DNA of 64,000 bases from Monoplex corrugatus (lineage: Eukaryota > Mollusca > Gastropoda > Littorinimorpha > Ranellidae). Both the position numbers and the translations under genes were made by a program. Location: NCBI GenBank assembly GCA_030674185.1, contig JAPXFY010000026.1:51446246-51510245 (forward strand). Direction: 5' to 3'. This document shows positions 9,564 to 18,935 of this stretch, piece after piece (position 1 is the stretch's first letter; every line of letters begins with the position of its first letter). The notes under the pieces were generated by a model. It had not been told where the DNA came from. It saw nothing but the letters and a program-made list of their open reading frames with translations, and ran no database searches.

Positions 9564-11070
9564 ACTAAACCAACATTAACAGATATAACTAAACCAACAT
9601 TAACAGATATAACTAAACCAACATTAACAGATATAACTAAACCAACATTAACAGATATAACTAAACCAACATTAACAGATATAACTAAACCAACATTAAC
9701 AGATATAACTAAACCAACATTAACAGATATAACTAAACCAACATTAACAGATATAACTAAACCAACATTAACAGATATAACTAAACCAACATTAACAGAT
9801 ATAACTAAACCAACATTAACAGATATAACTAAACCAACATTAACAGATATAACTAAACCAACATTAACAGATATAACTAAACCAACATTAACAGATATAA
9901 CTAAACCAACATTAACAGATATAACTAAACCAACATTAACAGATATAACTAAACCAACATTAACAGATATAACTAAACCAACATTAACAGATATAACTAA
10001 ACCAACATTAACAGATATAACTAAACCAACATTAACAGATATAACTAAACCAACATTAACAGATATAACTAAACCAACATTAACAGATATAACTAAACCA
10101 ACATTAACAGATATAACTAAATCAACATTAACAGATATAACTAAACCAACATTAACAGATATAACTAAATCAACATTAACAGATATAACTAAACCAACAT
10201 TAACAGATATAACTAAACCAACATTAACAGATATAACTAAACCAACATTAACAGATATAACTAAACCAACATTAACAGATATAACTAAACCAACATTAAC
10301 AGATATAACTAAACCAACATTAACAGATATAACTAAACCAACATTAACAGATATAACTAAACCAACATTAACAGATATAACTAAACCAACATTAACAGAT
10401 ATAACTAAATCAACATTAACAGATATAACTAAACCAACATTAACAGATATAACTAAATCAACATTAACAGATATAACTAAACCAACATTAACAGATATAA
10501 CTAAACCAACATTAACAGATATAACTAAACCAACATTAACAGATATAACTAAACCAACATTAACAGATATAACTAAACCAACATTAACAGATATAACTAA
10601 ACCAACATTAACAGATATAACTAAATCAACATTAACAGATATAACTAAATCAACATTAACAGATATAACTAAATCAACATTAACAGATATAACTAAACCA
10701 ACATTAACAGATATAACTAAATCAACATTAACAGATATAACTAAACCAACATTAACAGATATAACTAAACCAACATTAACAGATATAACTAAACCAACAT
10801 TAACAGATATAACTAAACCAACATTAACAGATATAACTAAACCAACATTAACAGATATAACTAAACCAACATTAACAGATATAACTAAACCAACATTAAC
10901 AGATATAACTAAATCAACATTAACAGATATAACTAAACCAACATTAACAGATATAACTAAACCAACATTAACAGATATAACTAAACCAACATTAACGATA
11001 TAACTAAATCAACATTAACAGATATAACTAAACCAACATTAACAGATATAACTAAATCAACATTAAATGC
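9564..11070 (+). repeat. 24-bp minisatellite, about 63 copies
   Basis: The unit is AAACCAACATTAACAGATAT plus AACT, strictly 24 bp from 9567 to 10983. One unit at 10983 is 23 bp. The only common variant is C to T at the fourth base (units 24, 26, 36, 38, 45-47, 49, 57, 61 and 63). Because 24 is a multiple of three, one frame stays open and would encode KPTLTDIT repeats until the 23-bp unit closes it at 11003. It has no other coding signature. Confidence 0.97.
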
Positions 11071-11444
11071 TTCAGTTACAAAATCTTAATTCACAGACTC
11101 GAGAAATTAAATGAATGTTATTCAAACTCATTGCTATCATACCAAATTATGAAAACAATCTTTAAACTTTGACAGGTCTATGTTGTCAAATGGCTGATGT
11201 ACTTTATCGCCTGCAGAGACATGTGCAGTGAGAAATGCTTGTCAGAAATTTTGTTTGTTTGTTTTATAATTTTCTTGTAAAAACGATGATTATAGAATGG
11301 CTTGACCGCGTTTTTTTTTACATCCAGCCTGCATTGAGGGTTCACACTAATACAAGAATACTAAAACAAAATGCTCTTAGACAGTCTATATGAATACAAA
11401 TAAATTATACTAATGAAAAAAAAAATGCAACCCTAATAATGTAA

Positions 11445-11650
11445 AATTAGAGTGCCAGTAACATTAACAAAGTTGGTGACAATCACAACGACAATGATTT
11501 TTTTCCCCCTACGATATAAATCATTGGCTAAAAGTAATTTTTCAAATTTGCCGTTGCTAATTTACAGATCTGTATAGAACTGAAGATACTGAACAAAAAA
11601 ATACATCAATCATATATTTGGGAAACCAAAGAATAACGGCATTTGTTGTC

Positions 11651-11655
<5 letters not shown>
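11445..11655 (+). repeat. Direct duplication, left copy (about 205 bp)
   Basis: The sequence from AGAGTGCCAGTAACATTAAC through GCATTTGTTGTCATTTGAGA is repeated at 14193-14400 with only scattered differences. The two copies bracket the LINE at 11771-14005 and its GA tracts. Confidence 0.9.
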
Positions 11656-11709
<54 letters not shown>

Positions 11710-11734
11710 CAGACAGACAGACAGACAGACAGGA

Positions 11735-11776
<42 letters not shown>

Positions 11777-11785
11777 CGAACGAAA
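11653..11785 (+). repeat. (GA)n microsatellite
   Basis: GA runs with a central (GACA)n block at 11708-11735, ending in (GAAC)n at the 3' boundary of the minus-strand LINE. Confidence 0.95.
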
Positions 11786-14005
11786 ATTTTATTCAAAAGG
11801 CCTTGGCCACATTTGAAGGGGGAAACATAATCATAATTATATCAACATACAAGCTCAATTCTATTGATTTACAAATGTATCTCGAAGTTTAAATGCCTTG
11901 TATAAATAAATAGCAAACTGCTTTACTACAGATTCGTCTTTGGATGAGAGTAACATTATCAATCTAAACAAACATGGTCGTCTAAAAAAATTAATAGGTA
12001 TAAATTTCGCTCTGAACTGAATCAAATTTTGACAAACCAAGGCAAAATGTAGTTCATCATCAACATCCATACCACAAAGGGGACATAATAAATCATTTTC
12101 AGCAACTTTCCTGTGATAAAAGTGATGTTTCTTCAAATCAGAAATTCCAAATCTAAACTTGGTCATAACCCTCTTAATATACCTGTCTATTGGTAATGAC
12201 AAATACAGTGGGAAGCAATGCGATGGATTAATCAAACGGTACATACTGTATCTATTACTGTCCTCCATATTTGAATGCCAGTTTTGCCATTGGTTGTCAA
12301 TTAATCTATCACGAAGAGAGCGTAAAAACACACCTTTACTTCCAACACCCTGGTTAATCCAAGCATAACCAAATCCATTTTCAAATAACATCCGTCTGAC
12401 TGTTGATACCCAGTTTGCCTTTCCTCTTTCATCTAATAAGCAAAGCATGTTATAAGCCTTTTGGGGTAACCTAGATCGGTTCATTTGAGTTAGTTTTATC
12501 CAATAGCGAATGCATCTAACTGCTGAAAGAATATGCAAGGGATATCTGTTAGTCTCAGCATAAACAAGATTATTTGGTGTTCTTAAAGATACTCCCAGAA
12601 ATTTTTTGAGCGCAAATAAATGTATTTTTTCACAATGCGTAACTGCAGCATCTAGACCCCATATTTCTGCACCATACAATATTATCGGTTGGATTTGAGA
12701 ATCAAAAAGTTTAATAAACAAGTGGAAAGAGCTATTGTTTAACCTCCTCAAATTCTGCATAATAGATAATAAACCTCTTTTACCCTTATCTGCAATATCT
12801 TTACAGGCAAAAGTGAAACTTAGACGAGTCGAAAAATAAATACCTAAATATTTGTATACATTAACAACAGACATCATAACACCACTGAAAAACCATCTTT
12901 CCCTTGCAGCCAGATATCCACCTTTTCTGAAGACAATGATGTTGCTTTTAGACATATTAACTTTTAACTGAAGCCGAGAAGCAGATCTGTCTAAGCTATC
13001 CAACTGTCGTTGAAGACCTATCACTGTTTCCGCTAATAGCACAATGTCGTCTGCAAAAAGCAAAATAAATAATTCTAAAGCATCATTCAAAAAACAGGCT
13101 CCATGACGACCGTTTTCAGTAACTTCTCTAGTAACCTCATTAATGAATAAAGAAAATAAAATAGGACTACATACATCCCCTTGCTTCACACCAGCTGTAC
13201 AGTTGATACAATCAGACAAAGCACTTCCACATCTCACTCTTGCCTTAACGCTTTCATACATACTCATAACACATTTAAACAGTTTTCCATTAACGCCATT
13301 TTTTAACAAAATAGGCCATAATAAACTTCTGTTGATTGAATCAAAGGCTTTCTCAAAATCAATAAAGGCAACATAAAGTTTGCGATTTAATGTAAATTGC
13401 TTCTGAACAAGTGCCATCAGTGTAAACATATGATCTATAGTAGAATAATCTCTCTTGAAACCAGCCTGAAATTCCTCAGTTATATTATTTGCCTCGACCC
13501 ATTTTTGCAGTCTACTGTTAATTATTGTGCTATACACTTTACTGGTTATGTCACAGATAGATATGCCTCTATAGTTATTAGGATCATTAACATTACCTTT
13601 TTTATAGAGAGGAATAACAATGGATTCGGACCAGTTCTTTGGGAAGATGCCGTTATCAAACAAAAAGTTATAGAATGTCACTAGAAAACCAACAACATGA
13701 TCGCATCCAACAGCATTTTTCAACAATTCACCGATGACTCCATCTAGACCAGCTGATTTGCCATTTTTTAATTTTCTTAGAGCTACTAGTACCTCATGTG
13801 TGGAGATTGGTTCATTTAAATGCTGTATTTCTTCATTCGCTTCATTTTCTATTTCTTCTAAATTATCAACATTATTCGAAGCATCTTTCTGCAGCAAGTC
13901 TTTGAAATGCCTAAACCATGTTTCAATACATACTGTATTTCTAGGCTGTTTTCTTTTCGAAGAAATCATACTGATGGTGCTCCAAAAGCCTTTCTGGTCA
14001 TTCAT
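11771..14005 (-). CDS. Non-LTR retrotransposon ORF2 with reverse transcriptase, 5'-truncated
   Basis: A single open minus frame of 714 codons (14005 to 11861) carries GKSAGLDGVIGELLK, NNYRGISICD, EEFQAGFKRDYST, FIDFEKAFDS (motif A), VKQGDVCSPILFSLF, and FADD at residues 317-320 (motif C). A C-terminal LCPLCG...ELHFALVC forms a C-X2-C-X8-H-X4-C zinc motif. There is no RNase H, and the endonuclease is lost because the 5' end stops in GA repeat. The 3' end has AATAAAA near 11790 and a short TTCG tail. The frame has no lesion, so the insertion is probably young. The clade is not resolved from memory. Confidence 0.9.
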
Positions 14006-14024
14006 TGAGTTTACAGAGACAGGA

Positions 14025-14025
<1 letters not shown>

Positions 14026-14083
<58 letters not shown>

Positions 14084-14100
14084 AGAGAAGAAGAAGAAGA
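14026..14100 (+). repeat. (GA)n/(GAA)n microsatellite
   Basis: GA run then AAGAAGAAG, at the 5' truncation point of the minus-strand LINE. The same ACAGGAAGACAGAGAG lead-in occurs at 11728, 14482 and 14560. Confidence 0.95.
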
Positions 14101-14192
14101 AGAAGAGACGTAGGTAAGAATATATTAAGGTGAAGGGGGGGGGGGAGAGGGAGACCGAGAGAGAGACAGAGACAGAGAGACAGACAGAGACA

Positions 14193-14396
14193 GAGTGCCA
14201 GTAGCATTAACAAAGTTGGTGACAATCACAACGACAATGATTTTTTTTTCCCGACGATATAAATCATTGGCTAAAAGTCATTTTTCAAATTTGCCGTTGC
14301 TAATTTACAGGTCTGTATAGAACTGAAGATACTGAACAAGAAATACATCAATCATATATTAGGGAAACCAAAGAATAACGGCATTTGTTGTCATTT

Positions 14397-14400
<4 letters not shown>
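14193..14400 (+). repeat. Direct duplication, right copy (about 205 bp)
   Basis: Near-identical to 11445-11655, in the same orientation and followed by the same GA-rich start. See the finding on this bracket. Confidence 0.9.
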
Positions 14401-14475
<75 letters not shown>

Positions 14476-14486
14476 CAGAGGCAGGA

Positions 14487-14555
<69 letters not shown>

Positions 14556-14710
14556 CAGAGACAGGAAGACAGAGAGAGAGAGAGAGAGAGAGAAGAAGAA
14601 GAAGAAGAAGAGACGTAGGTAAGAATATATTAAGGTGAGGGGGGGAGAGGGAGACACAGAGAGAGAGACAGAGAGAGAGAGACAGACAGAGACAGAGACA
14701 GAGGGAAAGG

Positions 14711-14800
<90 letters not shown>
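14396..14800 (+). repeat. (GA)n compound array
   Basis: GA runs with internal repeats of about 75-80 bp (AAAGAAAGAGAG, GACAGACAGACAGAGACAG, GGAAGACAGAGAG), a GAAGAAGAAG block at 14592-14612 and a long pure GA run at 14716-14798. Confidence 0.95.
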
Positions 14801-14804
14801 CAAC

Positions 14805-15460
14805 TCACCGAAAGTGAAAAAAACTGAAAACAAAAACTCTGAAACGACACGTCTGAGTTCCACTGCCAAACACAAACCACACCTAAAGTTCTGTTAGTAA
14901 CACACAGACCCCAAAACTTCCTTCTACATAAGGGACAGTCGTACACAGCTGACCACTCTTTTTATCAAAAGCAATAGTGTGCATTATAAGTAATATGCCT
15001 GCTGGTAAAGTATTGCGCTTCCTGTCCTGATCTCATGTAATCCCACTGAACCTGTTGGCTTGCTTATCCTCGGCTTAGTGCGGTTAAGCCGTCAGGTGAA
15101 GCAGAAATTGTGCAATGAAAGAGTCACTGATAGCGTGAGTTTGACTATATGCACACGCCGTCTAATTGAAAGCACGTTTTTGATTTTCGCATAGCTGAAG
15201 CAAATACATTATCACCTAGTCGCATTGCGCTACATAATTATACTTATTGACAGAAAGCCTGAAATTCGCATCATTGAAGTGAAAAGGAAGATGACATAAT
15301 GTTTTTTTTTTTTTTTATTCACATTTCCTTTCTTCTTTGATTTATTAAGTAGAGCAGAGTTTATGCCCAGTGTCAAACGATCATAATTATACAGTTGACA
15401 AACAAAAAAACAAAACAAAAACAAAAAACCACAAAAAATCGTTCAGGGTGACTGGAACGG
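14805..15460. other. Non-coding DNA, nothing recognised
   Basis: No gene, RNA or mobile element could be supported. It contains a T-run at 15301-15316 and an A-rich stretch (15400-15440) leading into the SINE at 15462. Confidence 0.5.
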
Positions 15461-15461
15461 C

Positions 15462-15605
15462 AAGGTTGGTGTTTCAGTTTCAGTTTCTCAAGATGACGTC
15501 TCCGCGCTCGGAACGAATTTATATATGCATCAACGTCACAGGTGCCATGTGTATAGTGATCATGGCACATGCCTTAAGCCTGCACATAAACCCATGAACT
15601 GAGGC
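15462..15605 (+). mobile_element. SINE with CAGTTT tract
   Basis: The copy begins GTGTTTCAGTTTCAGTTTCT, then CAAGATGACGTCTCCGCGCT, CGGAACGAATTTATATATGC, and ends near CACATAAACCCATGAACTGA. It is the opposite-strand counterpart of 5338-5495. Confidence 0.75.
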
Positions 15606-15839
15606 CTTATCTAGACTATGTTTTACCTAGTCTCTATGTTATACTGATATTGTGTCAGCTTGTCATTGGAATAATCGTGGTTAAATGTAAAGAGGTTGGT
15701 GTAGATGTCCAAGAAGATTGAAGAATTTCTGCAGTTCCTACTAAAACGAGAGTACCATTGACGGGGGACTACGCCTGCTACAATTCACCAGTGATAACGA
15801 CTTGATTCTTGTTACACTCTGATGAATACAAACCAGAAA

Positions 15840-15935
15840 AACACAAAAATAGAAGTAGAACGCGTATTTGATATAACAAAACAAGACAGGCGCAAGTTTT
15901 CGGCCAACTGGCCTCTACCAAGCGTACACAAAAGA
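15840..15935 (-). mobile_element. Retroelement 3' remnant with paired GGCCAGTTGGCC motif
   Basis: The minus strand carries GAGGCCAGTTGGCCGAAAAC. A related GGCCAGTCGGCCCAAAGTGT lies on the plus strand at 16645. Motifs of this form follow the last ORF of some Penelope-like elements, but no ORF or ribozyme core is visible here, so the assignment is a weak inference. Confidence 0.25.
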
Positions 15936-15969
15936 TAAAAAAAAAGATAAATACAATAAACTAAGCGTA

Positions 15970-16081
15970 CGACACACACACACACATACACATACGCACA
16001 CACACAAACACACGCACACACACTCACTCACACACACACACACACACAACACACCACACACACACACACACACACCACCAC

Positions 16082-16136
<55 letters not shown>

Positions 16137-16339
16137 ACACACACACACACACCACACACACACACACCACACACACACCACACACACACACACACACTCA
16201 CACACACACACACAACACACACACACACCACTCACACACACACACAACACACACACACTCACACACACACACACACACACACACACCACACACACCACAC
16301 ACACACACACACACACCACACACACACACTCACCACACA

Positions 16340-16370
<31 letters not shown>

Positions 16371-16404
16371 CACCACTCACACACACACACACACACACAC
16401 ACCA

Positions 16405-16440
<36 letters not shown>

Positions 16441-16455
16441 ACACACTCACACTCA
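15970..16455 (+). repeat. (CA)n microsatellite, interrupted
   Basis: Nearly 500 bp of CA with CACC, CACT and CAA interruptions. The long Cys/Val and His/Thr frames here are artefacts. Confidence 0.95.
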
Positions 16456-16619
16456 CAGAGAGAAAGTAAACAACTAGCGTCCTGGCAGGAGAAAATAGCA
16501 GATACAACAGCAAGAGAAAAGACGGGAGAGGGAAACCCTGCAGTCCTGTCAGGACCCACAATTCAGAAATTGTCTACTGTTTTTAGTGCCAAGTGTTGGG
16601 CATTTTTCTGTTGTTTTTT

Positions 16620-16946
16620 TATCTTTTGTATACTGGTGACAAAGGCCAGTCGGCCCAAAGTGTTCTACATATGTACATATGAATGGTTTGTTAATGTTTA
16701 CCCGTATATACTTCATCTCATACTTTACGCTTTTAGTACTGATGACGTTTCATGTACATATGTAGATCCTTGGATGAAGACATGAATGTCCAATAAGTAC
16801 ATTGACTTTAAAGTCTTTTATTTATTTGATTTTGCTTGCCTAATAATCTTTGTATTTTACTCAAATGAGTAACTAATAGTCTTTATATTTTGCTAAAATG
16901 AATAAAAGTCTTTTTTGAAAAAGAAAAAAAAAAAAAAAAAAAAAAA
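16620..16946 (+). mobile_element. Retro-inserted 3' end with AATAAA and poly(A)
   Basis: An AT-rich, non-coding segment ends with AATGAATAAAAGTC (signal at about 16900) and, about 15 bp on, an A-run of over 20 at 16922-16945. This arrangement suggests a reverse-transcribed 3' end of a LINE or processed transcript. The source is unknown. Confidence 0.4.
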
Positions 16947-17514
16947 GGCACACGCAACAAAAAATCATTCAGAAACTGAAAATCTTGCTAAAACATTTTG
17001 GTCACTGGCACACATACGCACCCACAACTCTCTCCAGTCAAAATAAAACAATCCCTCCCCTTTATTTTCCTAAAAGAATATTGAAAAACAAGAAAAAGGA
17101 TAAGAAGAAAACGAACGAACCAACCAACCAACCAACCTAGTATTCAGTGGGGGTACAGATAAAACAACCAAAATAAAGACGTGAATCGAGTGCCAGAAGT
17201 GGAAAAAGGGTGTTTGAAGTAATCGATATACAATCAGATTTCTGACAAGGGGCATACTTTTCCACACCCAGTAACGCTAAAAAGATCGATACATATACAA
17301 GGACCTTCGATCTGCAAGCTTTACGATAACTGCTGGGAGCAGACCTTTATCAGTACAATGTACTTGTTTGTACATCACGTTTGGAGCTATGCGGCAAGAT
17401 ACGAGTGTGCAAGTGGGTTGTTTAAACGATGTTATCAGTCAATACATTCTTTCACAGCATTTTTTTGTTTTTGTTTTTGCGGAGGGGGGTGTCCCTAACT
17501 GCCAGAGAGAGAGA

Positions 17515-17558
<44 letters not shown>

Positions 17559-17690
17559 AGAAGAGAGAGAGAGAGAGAGAGAGAGAGAATAACTGACCGA
17601 ATTATTATTTTTAAACAGGAATTACCACAATATAAACTTTTTATTAGTTTAGGCCTGACGTTACTAAAATCTGGACAGAACAAGAACAAT
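16947..17690. other. Non-coding DNA with GA microsatellite
   Basis: No gene is supported. It contains AACC repeats (17115-17140) and a GA run at 17503-17590. Confidence 0.6.
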
Positions 17691-18044
17691 AACAAGAACA
17701 CGAAAACATTTTATTTACAAGGTTATGAATCACTCAGTCAATGTGCTTTTTTTGACATCCAGCCCTCGCCCAAAGAGGGTCTACCTGAATCAGCAGATAT
17801 TTCAATAATGCGAACATTAAATATCAGATACAGAAATTCAATTTTTTTATACTACGGTAAGTTGTTCAATCAATATAAAAATGTAATTGTGATTATCTGA
17901 TTGACAGATGTAGTAGACAAACCCATTAATGCACGAGAGTGTTAGGCACACACCTCTTTTTAACTACACTGAAACGGAAACATTCTCTGTTTTTCTGGCG
18001 CTGTGTTCTAGAGGCTAGCTCCTAGATATGTGAGGTGAATTCAG

Positions 18045-18165
18045 GGCCACTAATTTTGTTGTTATTTATACATTTTTTTCTGTGTTACTGAACACTCGGA
18101 CATAACAAAACAAGGATACATGCCACAAGTGAACAACCAGGTAGAAAGAGATATAAGTAGCTGGC
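18045..18165 (+). repeat. Dispersed repeat, partner of 49435-49575
   Basis: The two loci share TTTTTTTCTGTGTTACTGAACA, then CAACAAAACAAGGATACAT-like text, CCACAAGTGAACAA and GAGAAAGAGAT. Homology covers about 120 bp in the same orientation. Family unknown. Confidence 0.6.
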
Positions 18166-18169
18166 ATCA

Positions 18170-18560
18170 ATCAGTCGCCGTGATGTAGTGGTTAATACAA
18201 CTGACTACCGACTGGAAGGTTGAGGGTTCAAATCCCCATCAGTCCCTTCAAAAATCGTTGTGGGATTTTTTGGCTCTAACTGGCTCCACCTAGAGTTGGG
18301 CGTGCTATGGGCTCATTGGGAAGACTGGAACCATACAATCGAGTCTCATCCACTTCACAGATGCGTCATTGAGGGTGTTGCTCAAATCTTCTGATCAGCA
18401 CCACAGGTGCCTGTAACTCTTGGGCCTGGTTGACACCAGGATATATTATGATTGCAAGCGTAGAGTATAGCCTTGTCACGCAGTCTCAATCCTAGATGGA
18501 ACTCTATCGCACCATGATTATTATCCTCATCAACATCATCATCATCATCATCACATAATA
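18170..18560 (+). mobile_element. tRNA-derived SINE, near complete
   Basis: The head at 18177-18245 has an A-box-like GATGTAGTGGTTAATAC and a B box (GGGTTCAAATCCCC). The body includes TTGTGGGATTTTTTGGCTC, CATTGGGAAGACTGGAACC and CAGGTGCCTGTAACTCTTGG, and the end is a (CAT)n run at 18530-18555. A second partial copy lies at 1485-1632. Pol III-type promoter boxes support autonomous transcription of the parent family. Confidence 0.7.
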
Positions 18561-18685
18561 AAAACTGTGCCAATTTCTGTAGCCATGAAGATGGCGTAGA
18601 AAATGGGACGAAAAACAAACAAAAAACCAAAACAAAACAGGTGAGCACAAAGGTAACCTCCCTGAGTGCAATGATCCTAAACAAA
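18560..18685 (+). repeat. Dispersed repeat, partner of 45140-45262
   Basis: Shared order: ATCATCATCA run, AAAACTGTGCCAATTTCTGT, GGTAACCTCCCTGAGTGCAA, TGATCCTA, then AACAAACA runs. It follows the SINE tail in both places (18530 and 45120), so it may be a 3' extension of that SINE family. Confidence 0.6.
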
Positions 18686-18734
18686 CAAACAAACAAACAA
18701 ACAACCTGTGGTAGCAAACAAGAAGCAACTGAAA

Positions 18735-18935
18735 GAGGAGATCTTTCAAAGACACAGGAGATGGATTGGCCACAATAATGCATACATCTGCATACATCTG
18801 CACAAGGCAAATCCTTATCTGGAACCTGGAAGACAGCTCGTTCAAGAAACACCTGGTGCCATAACCTGAAGGCAGACATGAAGAGAACAGGCCATACCTG
18901 AAGACAAGTGGAGTGACTAGCTCAGAACCGTGATT
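18735..18935 (+). pseudogene. LINE RT C-terminal fragment abutting the satellite
   Basis: Across stops and frame changes the plus strand reads RRWIGHNNA, then WCHNLKADMKRTGHT, RQVE and LAQNRD. This resembles the post-RT tail (W-I-G-H ... K-R-M-G ... A-x-D-R-x-x-W) of LINE ORF2 proteins such as the one at 6870-8130. It runs directly into the 64-bp satellite. Confidence 0.45.

Noticed and set aside
9510..11003. 497-codon frame encoding KPTLTDIT repeats
   Set aside because: Pure consequence of a 24-bp minisatellite (multiple of three); no signal peptide or conserved flank, and a one-base deletion simply closes it.
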